A stretch of DNA of 64,000 nt from Vallitalea maricola (GTDB taxonomy: Bacteria > Bacillota > Clostridia > Lachnospirales > Vallitaleaceae): contig NZ_BTPU01000010.1 of assembly GCF_036985595.1 (NCBI RefSeq), positions 1 through 64,000 on the forward strand, written 5' to 3'. Below the pieces are notes generated by a model. The model was given only the letters and a program-made list of their open reading frames with translations. It did no database searches and had not been told where the DNA came from. The translations under genes were made by a program, and so were the position numbers. Of the stretch, positions 26,908-34,986 are shown in pieces; positions within the stretch are counted from its first letter, which is position 1, and every line of letters begins with the position of its first letter.

Positions 26908-27414
26908 ATGAAAACAATTATATTTATTATTATTTTACAACTACTATACGTTCCCCTACTTACTATGAGAACTATTTTTATGGTCAAAAACAATAGTTTT
27001 ATAGCCTCAGCGTTTGGTTTTTTTGAAGCCGTTGTATATATCTTTGGTCTATCCCTTGTTATCAGTGGCAATCAAACATTTTTAACCATGTTCATTTATG
27101 CTCTTAGTTTTGGCGTTGGAATATACATCGGTAACCTGATAGAAAAAAAACTGGCTATCGGACATATTACCTACAATATAAGCTTAAAACACAAAAACCA
27201 ACAATTTATTGACAAACTCCGAGAACAAGGATTCAGAGTGACCATCTTTGAAGGTATAGGAAAAGAATGCAAACGCTACAAATTAGAAATCCTCATAGAC
27301 AGACATCTCGAAGACGAATTATGGAAATTAGTCAAAACCTATGAACCCGACTCTTTCATAACATCCTACGAACCACGAAAATTCAAAAGAAGACACAGCC
27401 AACTTCTAAAATAA
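26908..27414 (+). CDS. UPF0316 membrane protein (DUF5698 + DUF2179), second copy
   Basis: A 168-residue paralogue of the protein at 13435-13971. It has three membrane helices, ALSFGVGIYIGNLIEKKLAIGHITY at the membrane exit, and a soluble DUF2179-like domain with LREQGFRVTIFEG. It is shorter at the C-terminus and ends in a basic tail (RRHSQLLK). AAGGAAGATTTC precedes the ATG. It is the last apparently resident gene before the imported-looking segment at 27.4-30.3 kb. The function is unknown. Confidence 0.85.
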   Translation: MKTIIFIIILQLLYVPLLTMRTIFMVKNNSFIASAFGFFEAVVYIFGLSLVISGNQTFLTMFIYALSFGVGIYIGNLIEKKLAIGHITYNISLKHKNQQFIDKLREQGFRVTIFEGIGKECKRYKLEILIDRHLEDELWKLVKTYEPDSFITSYEPRKFKRRHSQLLK

Positions 27415-27432
27415 TCGTAGTCAAGGGTATTC

Positions 27433-27615
27433 GTGTATACTTTTGATGTCTCTAACCATGCCGTGGTGGCGTACCGATATCTGAAAAACCGTGGGAACAA
27501 GCAGAACCTGTTATTCTGCCACCAAGGGTACAATATACGATATACCCTGAAAGGATGTAACAAGATGAATTATATGACTGTTCGAAAGGCTGCTAAAAAA
27601 TGGAGCGTTACATAG
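27433..27615 (+). pseudogene. Fused remnants of helix-turn-helix genes
   Basis: An open frame of 60 codons joins two pieces that look like ends of different genes. YTFDVSNHAVVAYRYLKNRGNKQ resembles the N-terminal part of replication or helix-turn-helix proteins carried by integrative elements in Lachnospiraceae. MNYMTVRKAAKKWSVT is the usual opening of small excisionase-like helix-turn-helix proteins, and it stops in the middle of the turn. AAAGGATGTAACAAG precedes the second piece (ATG at 27565). G+C is visibly higher than in the neighbours. I read it as scar tissue of a mobile element; recognition of the families is from memory. Confidence 0.5.
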
Positions 27616-27706
27616 AGATGATCTTTGCGTAGAAAAAAAGAAATTCAATAGATTTCATAAAGGCTCAACGTTGATATTTTATAATCTACTAATGGAGGTG
27701 ACTGCT

Positions 27707-28378
27707 ATGGCAACTATAATGGTGGTTGAGGATAACAAAGGAACCAATAAGGCAATTTGTGAATATATGAAAACAGCCCGACACATTCTAATTCCAGCAC
27801 ATGATGGAGCAGAAGCTTTAAAAATGTTTAGGGAAGAAGAAATAGATTTAATCGTGTTGGACATTATGCTGCCCCAAATATCTGGAGTAGCTGTTTTGCA
27901 CGAAATCAGAAAAAGTAGTGATATACCAATACTAATGCTAACAGCGGTAGATGATGAATATACTCAAGCTAACAGTTTTGATGAATTGGCAGACGATTAT
28001 ATTACTAAACCGTTTTCTATGCTCCTTTTAGGTAAGAGAATTACAGCTCTATTACGTAGAAGCGGGAAAAAGTTAGCATTGAACACCTTCAAAATTGGTG
28101 ATGTTATCGTTGATTTTCCTGGCTATACAGCATTTGATGATAACGGAAAAATTGATATAACGCCGAAAGAGTTAGAAATACTTAAATTGTTCATTGAAAA
28201 CAAGGGGCTTGTCCTGTCACGCAACCAAATTCTTGATGATGTGTGGGGTGACGATTGCGCAATTATAGACCGCACAATCGACGCTTATATCCGCAATCTG
28301 CGCAAAAAGTTAAAATTAGATTGCATTACTACGGTAAAAGGAATAGGATATAAGTTTGAAATGGAGGTGAGCAAATGA
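27707..28378 (+). CDS. OmpR-family response regulator
   Basis: A 223-residue two-component regulator. The receiver domain has acidic VVED at residues 6-9, the phosphoacceptor Asp52 in IVLDIMLP, and Lys101 in ITKPFS. The C-terminal winged helix (about residues 125-220) shows ITPKELEILKLF and RTIDAYIRNLRKKL. I choose the ATG at 27707, which has GGAGGTGA 5 bases upstream, over the TTG at 27671. It overlaps the kinase start by 4 bp. Repeats of TCAACAT with 11-bp phasing at 29538-29577 are its likely binding sites. Confidence 0.95.
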   Translation: MATIMVVEDNKGTNKAICEYMKTARHILIPAHDGAEALKMFREEEIDLIVLDIMLPQISGVAVLHEIRKSSDIPILMLTAVDDEYTQANSFDELADDYITKPFSMLLLGKRITALLRRSGKKLALNTFKIGDVIVDFPGYTAFDDNGKIDITPKELEILKLFIENKGLVLSRNQILDDVWGDDCAIIDRTIDAYIRNLRKKLKLDCITTVKGIGYKFEMEVSK

Positions 28379-29493
28379 AGATGAAACTGTTTCCCAGAAT
28401 ATTTTTATATACTTTTAATATGATGTTGCTCATTTCAATATTAGCACACCTTTTACTTTTTTTCATAGCACCATATCAAAATGTATTGATTACGAATATG
28501 TCTGTCACAAATGTTGGAGCAATAGCCTTATCTGAAATAGATATGCCCCAACTAATTACAAATACGATTATCAAAACCTTTCCAATATCCTTAATTGGCT
28601 GTATTATGATTTCGTTGGTATTCTCCTATATATTCTCAAAAAGAATAACAACGCCTATCCTCTTAACTGTGAACGATGTTAAACAAATGGCGAATATGGA
28701 TATAAAAGCACAATGCAGAGTTAAATCACCAGATGAAATAGGATTTTTAGCTACTAATATAAATGCTCTTTATCAATCTTTATTGACAACGATACATAAT
28801 TTGGAGCAAGAGAAAGAAAAGGTCAGCCTTGCCGAAAGAGAAAAACTGAATTTTCTTCGAGCAGCTTCCCATGAGTTAAAAACACCTGTCACAGAACTGA
28901 ATGCAACATTGGAAAATATGATACTTTGTATCGGGGATTATAGCGATTATGAAACATATCTTCCCAAATGCAAGGAGGTGACAGAACAACTTGGCATTAT
29001 GATTAAAGATATTCTGAATACATCACGGTTGCAAATGGAGGCAAGCAATGAGAAATCAGAGGAATTTGTATTGCAAGAGTTACTCTTAGAAATATGTGAG
29101 CCATACAAATTGATTGCGCAAATAAGAGGTATTCGATTTCATACTATTATAAGTGGCAAAACTGTTATGTTTGCTCCAGTACAATTATTAAAAAAAGCTA
29201 TTTCAAATATCTTGTCAAATGCAGTCAATTACACAAGTGTAGGAAAGAATATTTTTGTTACAATCCATTCCGATTTCTTAACAGTAAATAATGAATGTAC
29301 GCCCCTATCTGATGAACAGCTTCAAAATATTTTTGAACCATTCTATCGACTAGATTATTCCAAAAATCAAAATACAGTTGGAAATGGTTTTGGTCTTTAT
29401 ATTGTTGAAACTATATTTAAAAAATTGAAATTAGACTACAAGTTTATACCTCTTGAAAACAACGACGGAATGAGTTTCACCGTTCAATTCTAA
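28375..29493 (+). CDS. Sensor histidine kinase
   Basis: A 372-residue membrane kinase with helices at about residues 10-33 and 70-88 that enclose a short extracellular sensor of roughly 35 residues. A HAMP segment follows, then the dimerisation helix with the phosphorylated His166 in AASHELKTPV, and an ATPase domain with the N box (AISNILSNAVNYT) and G boxes (GNGFGLYIVE). It is co-transcribed with the response regulator (ATGA overlap). A sensor this small fits detection of an envelope or membrane-active signal, but the stimulus is unknown. Confidence 0.95.
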   Translation: MKMKLFPRIFLYTFNMMLLISILAHLLLFFIAPYQNVLITNMSVTNVGAIALSEIDMPQLITNTIIKTFPISLIGCIMISLVFSYIFSKRITTPILLTVNDVKQMANMDIKAQCRVKSPDEIGFLATNINALYQSLLTTIHNLEQEKEKVSLAEREKLNFLRAASHELKTPVTELNATLENMILCIGDYSDYETYLPKCKEVTEQLGIMIKDILNTSRLQMEASNEKSEEFVLQELLLEICEPYKLIAQIRGIRFHTIISGKTVMFAPVQLLKKAISNILSNAVNYTSVGKNIFVTIHSDFLTVNNECTPLSDEQLQNIFEPFYRLDYSKNQNTVGNGFGLYIVETIFKKLKLDYKFIPLENNDGMSFTVQF

Positions 29494-29532
29494 AAAAATC
29501 CCCACCTTTTCGCTAAAAAGGCGGGGATTTTT
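29494..29532 (+). terminator. Terminator of the two-component operon
   Basis: The stem AAAAATCCCCACCTTTT / AAAAAGGCGGGGATTTTT (one bulge) with a short loop follows the kinase stop codon directly and ends in a T run. Confidence 0.9.
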
Positions 29533-29537
29533 CTTAT

Positions 29538-29597
29538 TCAACATTTACTCAACATTGATTTTATATTGTTTCAACATGGATGTAGTATCCTTATAAT
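29538..29597 (+). promoter_or_regulatory. Activator repeats and promoter of the secreted-protein gene
   Basis: TCAACAT occurs at 29538, 29549 and 29571, spaced by 11 and 22 bp, so on one face of the helix. A -10 box TATAAT lies at 29592-29597, and the third repeat covers the poor -35 region. This is the geometry of an OmpR-type activator. CTCAACGTTGAT at 27664-27675, just before the regulator gene, differs from the second repeat (CTCAACATTGAT) by one base, suggesting autoregulation. Confidence 0.65.
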
Positions 29598-29649
29598 GAA
29601 AGAGGGATAGCGCAACCATAAACTCAATAACTGAAAGGAGAAATTGTCT

Positions 29650-30258
29650 ATGAAGTTTAAATTATTTTTAGGCATAGCCATGAGTGTAGCAGTAGCCTTC
29701 GGAGGTGTTTCTGCTTTGGCTGCGCCACAAAATATTGTACAGCAAAAGCCGTTTTCTAACGATGCCACACCCCTATCTTCCGTTATTGTTCGACAGAACG
29801 GCAACGCCATTGAGCAGAGCTATGACAATGGCGTAACATGGGAGAACTACACTTACAAGGAGGCTAACGAGTTTTTCAACTATGATGAATATGCTGAATG
29901 GGTAAAAACAGAGAAAGAAGCTATTCAGAAGCTGGTAGAAGCCGGGGAATGGACACAGAAACAGGCCGATGAGGTTATTTCCCACTATAATGAGGTACTA
30001 AGCCAAATAAAGGATGGCTTAATAGTAAGCAAGAGAAAGAATTTTAACCAAGATCAAGTTTTGTTCAGCTTGCCAGAGGGTATGCACACAACGGGTTATC
30101 GTACCGTTGTTTATAACGGTGACACATTTAAGAACTTTGGCCCCTTTGAAACAAAGGAAGATTTTTATAATGCTCTTAAAGAGTATTCTGACGGTCAAGT
30201 TACTTCTGGAATTATGTCACAATCTGATGCTAACGATTTACTCAAGAAATACGAGTAA
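29650..30258 (+). CDS. Secreted protein of unknown function, likely two-component target
   Basis: A 202-residue protein that I do not recognise. It has a clear Sec signal peptide (MKFKLFLGIAMSVAVAF, cleavage near LAAP at about residue 26). A hydrophilic mature part contains GVTWENYTYKEANEFFNYDEYAEWV, a helical EWTQKQADEVISHYNEVLSQI segment and a second, similar GIMSQSDANDLLKKY at the end. The two helical segments share a (T/S)Q..AD/AND pattern. The ATG at 29650 has GGAG 9 bases upstream. G+C content is higher than in the flanking resident genes. It follows the TCAACAT repeats, so it is probably an envelope-stress-type effector of the adjacent two-component system. Confidence 0.8.
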   Translation: MKFKLFLGIAMSVAVAFGGVSALAAPQNIVQQKPFSNDATPLSSVIVRQNGNAIEQSYDNGVTWENYTYKEANEFFNYDEYAEWVKTEKEAIQKLVEAGEWTQKQADEVISHYNEVLSQIKDGLIVSKRKNFNQDQVLFSLPEGMHTTGYRTVVYNGDTFKNFGPFETKEDFYNALKEYSDGQVTSGIMSQSDANDLLKKYE

Positions 30259-30268
30259 ATTGTAAGTT

Positions 30269-30297
30269 TGCTGTATAACAAAAGCCGTTATACAGCA
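30269..30297 (+). terminator. Hairpin after the secreted-protein gene
   Basis: Perfect 11-bp arms TGCTGTATAAC/GTTATACAGCA with a seven-base loop, 11 bp past the stop codon. No T run follows, so it may be an RNA-stabilising hairpin rather than a strict terminator. Confidence 0.5.
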
Positions 30298-30363
30298 GAC
30301 AGATTATTAAGCGTTATCCCTCTTTACAATTGAACTACCCACTAAATAATTCCTATCACTCAT

Positions 30364-31116
30364 TCAAAACCACTTACCAACATCAGTCAGTATATTAAAA
30401 TTAGTCAAATCATAATGCAAAGGCGTAACAGTCACATACCCATTATCCACATAATAAGAATCCGTCTCCTCCGCATGATTTACCACTCTTTCTCCCTCTA
30501 ATTTGTAAACTAGGTTTTCTTCCTGTTTCCCACTCTTCTTATAATAATGATGAAACTGTAACTTACCTATCTTACAAACCTTTATCCCTTTTATCTCTTC
30601 ATCTTTAATCGGTGGTACATTCACATTCAAAACTATATCATCTTTCATTTTATTACTTGCTGCAATTTCTATCACTTTTTTAATATATCTAGCCGCATTA
30701 TCATATACATAAGCTTCTGCACTAGACTCCGTTGAAACCGCTATGGCCGGTATATTACACAATGTAGCTTCAACAGCAGCTGATACCGTCCCTGAATACA
30801 ATATATCAGTTCCCAAATTATACCCTATATTTATGCCCGAAACAACCATATCAACTTTATCTTTAATAATCTGGTCTGTAGCCACACGAACACAATCCGC
30901 AGGTGTCCCACTAACAGAATATGCTTTCGATTTTATATCAGGCAGTTCTACTTCTTTAACAATCAACGGTTTTGATATTGTTATAGAGTGGCTTGTAGCA
31001 CTTCTCTGATCATCAGGTGCCACAATAATAATATCATGATATTTTTCCAATTCTTTGCATAGTGCATGAATCCCTTTTGCATGAACTCCATCGTCATTAG
31101 TAATTAATAATCTCAT
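30364..31116 (-). CDS. surE: 5'/3'-nucleotidase SurE
   Basis: A 250-residue phosphatase that hydrolyses nucleoside monophosphates. It starts MRLLITNDDGVHAKGI with the metal-binding Asp pair at residues 8-9, then APDDQRSATSHSIT and VVSGINIGYNLGTDILYSGTVSAA, all typical of SurE. It is cytoplasmic and has a strong AAGGAGG site. It begins just after the imported-looking 27.4-30.3 kb segment on the opposite strand. Confidence 0.96.
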   Translation of the reverse strand: MRLLITNDDGVHAKGIHALCKELEKYHDIIIVAPDDQRSATSHSITISKPLIVKEVELPDIKSKAYSVSGTPADCVRVATDQIIKDKVDMVVSGINIGYNLGTDILYSGTVSAAVEATLCNIPAIAVSTESSAEAYVYDNAARYIKKVIEIAASNKMKDDIVLNVNVPPIKDEEIKGIKVCKIGKLQFHHYYKKSGKQEENLVYKLEGERVVNHAEETDSYYVDNGYVTVTPLHYDLTNFNILTDVGKWF

Positions 31117-31168
31117 ATATTTCCTCCTTCTAACTTTATTTATTACCTGTAATTATATTAAAATTTTA

Positions 31169-31198
31169 GCTAGTCCTAATTATATTATTAGGACTAGC
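31169..31198 (-). terminator. Terminator of the oligoendopeptidase gene
   Basis: Perfect 12-bp arms GCTAGTCCTAAT/ATTAGGACTAGC with a six-base loop, then TAAAATTTTAA on the minus strand. It ends 9 bp past the pepF-like stop codon. Confidence 0.75.
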
Positions 31199-31206
31199 CA
31201 TATTAT

Positions 31207-32994
31207 CTAATCATTTCTATCAATTAAATCTATCAACATATCAATATCCTCTTCAATCATTCTCAGACCGCCTCTAAAGAACTGAACATCAGTCAAGTCA
31301 ATTCCAACACTCTGACCTATACCATAGATTGAATTTTTACCTGTTTCTCTAAGTAATGTATCATACTTTGACAAGAAACTATCTCCTTCATTTTCATACA
31401 TAGCATATAATCCTTTTGCCAACAATAGTCCAAATGCATAAGGGAAATTATAGTAGTTTCTGTTTGCATAATAATAATGTACTTTATTAACCCACATATA
31501 TGGATGATTAAACCTATGGTCTAAGGTATCACCATATGCTTTTTCCTGAGCATCAGCCATAAGGTCACATAATTGTTCAACTGATAATGTAGTATTTTCA
31601 CGTTTTTCAAATAATGCTTTTTCAAATATGAATCTGCTATAGATATCCATAATGATACCTACATATCTTGTAACCTGATCATTAAGTATTTCAAAACGCT
31701 TCTTATCATCCCAATTGGCTAATGCAGATTTTATGATGATTGTTTCACAGAAAGTTGATGCTGTTTCTGCTATTGGCATAGTATAACTTCTATTCAATAA
31801 CTCTTCATCTTTCAAACAATGTCCATGATACCCGTGTCCAAGTTCATGAGCAAGAGTAATAACATTAGTAAGAACACCATCAAAGTTTAATAATACTCTG
31901 CTCTCGCCTATTGGAAGATTGGAACAAAACGCTCCCCCTCTTTTACCAGCTCTTGGCTCCACATCAATCCAGTTCTTATCAAATGCCATTTGAGCAAAAT
32001 CAGCAAGATCAGGATTAAATGATCTGAAATTATCATATACAATATATTTTGCTTCATCATATGTAATCTTAGAAACTTCTTTTCCCAATGGTGCATACAA
32101 TTCATACCATGGAAGTCCGTTATTGTATCCTAAGACCTGAGCTTTTTTCTTAAGATATTTACGAACTAGAGGTAATCCTTCTTCTATGGCTTTTAATAAC
32201 ACATCCAATATCTTACTATCCATCCTAGAATAGAAGAGTGTCATATCTAATGGAGACGGAAAACCTCTAAGCTCTGTTTGTGTAATAGCCTCACCTTTGA
32301 TACCATTTAGACACGCTGACATAGGAAGGGTAATCTTCTTGTAAGCTTCTAACTCACTTTCATAAGCACGTTTACGTACATTTTTATCTTGTGAAAAAGC
32401 CATGTTTCTTACAGCGCTAATAGGCTTTATTTCTTCTTCCAGACCATATTTAGCTAGTAATTCAACTTGCAGTGTAGATAGTAACTGCTGATGCAGCTTA
32501 GTCCAAGCTGAGGAACCTGTATTTTTCATTCTTGCTATAATACTCTCTGTCTCACTATCCAAGCTATGTTTATTGATTTCTACCATTTCATGCAATATGT
32601 ACCCATGTTCTTGTAGATATGATGAAGAAGATATTATCTTATCCAATTCATCAATTTTACTTATATAATCACCAAACATAACTTCCAATTGTGTAAAATC
32701 CGGATATAATGCTTCTATTATATTAAGTTTCTCCAATGCTGTCTGGTTAGTTGTATCTGTAGCAGATTGCAAACGTGCATAAGCAGCATATCTATCCATT
32801 TTATAATCTATTGATGTTATTTGTCTAAGTATATATGTTATTTTATCAGTATCATTTAGTTTATTATTAGTTAATTCTTCATAAAACCATTTTTTTAATG
32901 ATTGTATCTCATCCTTTACATCTTGTAAATCCTTATCCATCTTAGGATCATCAAAAGATGCATATAGAGATGTCAAATCCCAATGTGTACTCAT
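31207..32994 (-). CDS. Oligoendopeptidase F family (M3) metallopeptidase
   Basis: A 595-residue cytoplasmic zinc peptidase that degrades oligopeptides. The zinc motif is HELGHGYHG (about residue 385) with the downstream E in AETASTFCE. The N-terminal helical domain and the FPYAFGLLLAKGLY segment match the PepF / M3B group. The length is normal for the family. AAAGGAG precedes the start. It is monocistronic between surE and hpt. Confidence 0.95.
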   Translation of the reverse strand: MSTHWDLTSLYASFDDPKMDKDLQDVKDEIQSLKKWFYEELTNNKLNDTDKITYILRQITSIDYKMDRYAAYARLQSATDTTNQTALEKLNIIEALYPDFTQLEVMFGDYISKIDELDKIISSSSYLQEHGYILHEMVEINKHSLDSETESIIARMKNTGSSAWTKLHQQLLSTLQVELLAKYGLEEEIKPISAVRNMAFSQDKNVRKRAYESELEAYKKITLPMSACLNGIKGEAITQTELRGFPSPLDMTLFYSRMDSKILDVLLKAIEEGLPLVRKYLKKKAQVLGYNNGLPWYELYAPLGKEVSKITYDEAKYIVYDNFRSFNPDLADFAQMAFDKNWIDVEPRAGKRGGAFCSNLPIGESRVLLNFDGVLTNVITLAHELGHGYHGHCLKDEELLNRSYTMPIAETASTFCETIIIKSALANWDDKKRFEILNDQVTRYVGIIMDIYSRFIFEKALFEKRENTTLSVEQLCDLMADAQEKAYGDTLDHRFNHPYMWVNKVHYYYANRNYYNFPYAFGLLLAKGLYAMYENEGDSFLSKYDTLLRETGKNSIYGIGQSVGIDLTDVQFFRGGLRMIEEDIDMLIDLIDRND

Positions 32995-33087
32995 TATATA
33001 ACTCCTTTCACCCTATTATCTTTATATCCCTATTATAGATTATATAAAACAATTTATCTATAGCGAATTGTTATTATTAATAAAAAA

Positions 33088-33106
33088 GACTATCAATTAT
33101 GATAGC
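33088..33106 (-). terminator. Terminator of hpt
   Basis: The minus-strand stem GGCTATCA/TGATAGTC with a three-base loop is followed by TTTTTTATTA, 11 bp past the hpt stop. Confidence 0.85.
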
Positions 33107-33116
33107 CTCTTCCTTC

Positions 33117-33653
33117 TTATTCGTATGCTTCTCTTTTTAAAATTCCTACAAAAGGTAGATTCCTATATTTTTCATTGAAATCAATACCATATCCAACTAC
33201 AAATTCATCTGGTATATCAAAGCCTTTATATTTTACATCAATATGTGCCTTTCTTCTATCTGGTTTATCTAATAAAGTACAGATATCTATACTTTTGGCA
33301 CCTCTTGATTTTAGATTTTCAGTTAAATAACTTAATGTAAGTCCTGTATCAATTATATCCTCTACTACTAAAACATGTCTACCTTCAATATCTTCATCTA
33401 GATCTTTTAATATCTTAACAACTCCGGAGCTTTCTGTAGAACTTCCGTAACTAGAGATTGCCATAAAGTCTAGTGCTATGGGAATATTAATCTTTCTAAT
33501 TAAATCTGCTACAAATACGTTTGCTCCTTTTAATACACCTATTACAACTAAGTTCTTTCCAGCGAAATCCTTAGTAATTTTATCAGCAAGTTCAGTAACT
33601 TTTTTGTCTAAATTTTCTTCTGATACAAGTACTTCTTTCACATCGTTTAACAT
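33117..33653 (-). CDS. hpt: Hypoxanthine phosphoribosyltransferase
   Basis: A 178-residue enzyme that converts hypoxanthine or guanine plus PRPP to IMP or GMP. The PRPP loop VLVVEDIIDTGLTL lies near residue 98, preceded by the LKGANVFVADLIR segment, with DEFVVGYGIDFNEKYRNLP at the end, as in bacterial Hpt. The ATG at 33653 gives the usual family length and has AGAGG 8 bases upstream; the longer open frame to 33719 has no ribosome site. It is monocistronic, not linked to tilS or ftsH as in Bacillus. Confidence 0.95.
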   Translation of the reverse strand: MLNDVKEVLVSEENLDKKVTELADKITKDFAGKNLVVIGVLKGANVFVADLIRKINIPIALDFMAISSYGSSTESSGVVKILKDLDEDIEGRHVLVVEDIIDTGLTLSYLTENLKSRGAKSIDICTLLDKPDRRKAHIDVKYKGFDIPDEFVVGYGIDFNEKYRNLPFVGILKREAYE

Positions 33654-33825
33654 GATTTTTCCTCTCTTTCTCAATCTGGTCAATGATATTATAACATCTA
33701 TCAAGTAAAATGTGAACATATTTTTTGATTTTAATTCTAATGTTCGATATTATTATTTATTAAGTTTTTCTATTTAAAAACATAACTATATTTGATATAC
33801 TGTAAGAAAAAGGAGGGTATATATC

Positions 33826-34287
33826 ATGGAAAAAGCTAATGCTCTTGAGATAATTAATTTTGCTGTATCTATAGAAGAAGAAGGAATAAGATTCTACAAT
33901 GAATATAGTAAGTTAGCCAAAGGAGAAATAAAGGCTTTATTACTTAAACTAGCTTCAGATGAAGAAAGTCATGCAGATCAATTTCGTAAAATGCTAAATA
34001 AGGTAAATACTGACAATTATTATTTTACAGAAGAAGTCGATGAATATTTTCGTTCTTATGCTAACCATATTGCTTTTAATCGTAGAAATCAAAAATTGAC
34101 AAGTATAAGCGAAGTTCTTGAAGTAGCTATTGAAACTGAAAAAATCACTACTGAATTCTACCAAGGACTTATACCAAAGACATCAGATAATAAGGTAGTA
34201 GGTATATTAAAAACTCTAGTTGAAGAAGAAACTAAACATCGTCTTGTTTTAGAAGATTATCTTAAAAAAACTGATGAACCTAATTAA
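33826..34287 (+). CDS. Ferritin-like / rubrerythrin-type di-iron protein
   Basis: A 153-residue four-helix-bundle protein. Glutamates and EXXH motifs for two irons are visible: SIEEEGIRFY, DEESHADQF, AIETEKITTEFY and VEEETKHRLVLEDY. There is no C-terminal rubredoxin domain, so it belongs to the erythrin-like group (COG1633) rather than to full rubrerythrins. A role in peroxide or iron handling is likely. It has the ribosome site AGGAGGG. Its stop codon lies within the loop of a bidirectional terminator. Confidence 0.88.
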   Translation: MEKANALEIINFAVSIEEEGIRFYNEYSKLAKGEIKALLLKLASDEESHADQFRKMLNKVNTDNYYFTEEVDEYFRSYANHIAFNRRNQKLTSISEVLEVAIETEKITTEFYQGLIPKTSDNKVVGILKTLVEEETKHRLVLEDYLKKTDEPN

Positions 34288-34302
34288 GTTCATCAGTTTT
34301 TT
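34265..34302. terminator. Bidirectional terminator between the ferritin-like and aldolase genes
   Basis: The stem AAAAAACTGATGAAC/GTTCATCAGTTTTTT has an eight-base loop and A and T runs at its ends, so it serves both convergent genes. It overlaps the last codons of the ferritin-like gene. Confidence 0.9.
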
Positions 34303-34310
34303 GCTTTTAT

Positions 34311-34958
34311 TTATTTACCTTGTCCATATTTATATTTTGCAAATTCCGCCATTGCCTTAATATTTTCTTCTGACAAAGGTACAAAATCTTTTCCAGTTGA
34401 TCTTATCAGCTGATATATTTGTGCAGTTACTTCTAGAACATTTGCAACTTTGAAAGCTGCTTCCATACTTTCACCTACGCATACTGCTCCATGAGATTGA
34501 AGTAAACAAGCATTCGCTTCTTTTCCTAGGGCTTTTATACATTCTTCTGCAAGTTCTTTAGTACCAGGTAAAGCATAATTAGCAGTTTTAACCGGAGCTC
34601 CTAATGCTTGAGCCGCTTCATCAATCAACAATGGTATACCTTCTCCCATACAAGAAAATACAGTTGAGTATATAGGATGGGTATGTACAACAGCTTTTAC
34701 TTCTGGTCTATTTCTATAAACACTAAGATGTAATTCTGTCTCGATTGTTGGCTTTCTATGTCCTTCAACAATCTGACCATCCAAATTGCACACAACAACA
34801 TCATCTGTAGTACAATTACAATAGTCCATTCCACTTGGTGTTAAATAAACAAGTCCTGTTTCTTCATCTTTTACACTTATATTCCCCCAAGTCTCAATTG
34901 TAAAGCCCGAATCAATTAATTTTTTCCCTGAATCAATAATTAGTTTTTTATAATCCAT
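34311..34958 (-). CDS. Class II aldolase (fuculose/rhamnulose-phosphate aldolase-like)
   Basis: A 215-residue zinc aldolase of the FucA/AraD family. The catalytic Glu is in TIETELHLSVYR (about residue 74), zinc ligands are in VVHTHPIYS (about 93-95), and the third His is in LLQSHGAVCVG (about 155). It would cleave a ketose 1-phosphate to dihydroxyacetone phosphate and an aldehyde such as lactaldehyde. It closes an operon with a RhaB-like kinase and a ribose-type importer. AraD-type epimerase activity is the main alternative. Confidence 0.88.
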   Translation of the reverse strand: MDYKKLIIDSGKKLIDSGFTIETWGNISVKDEETGLVYLTPSGMDYCNCTTDDVVVCNLDGQIVEGHRKPTIETELHLSVYRNRPEVKAVVHTHPIYSTVFSCMGEGIPLLIDEAAQALGAPVKTANYALPGTKELAEECIKALGKEANACLLQSHGAVCVGESMEAAFKVANVLEVTAQIYQLIRSTGKDFVPLSEENIKAMAEFAKYKYGQGK

Positions 34959-34986
34959 TTGTTTTATCCTTTCATTTTTTAACTAT

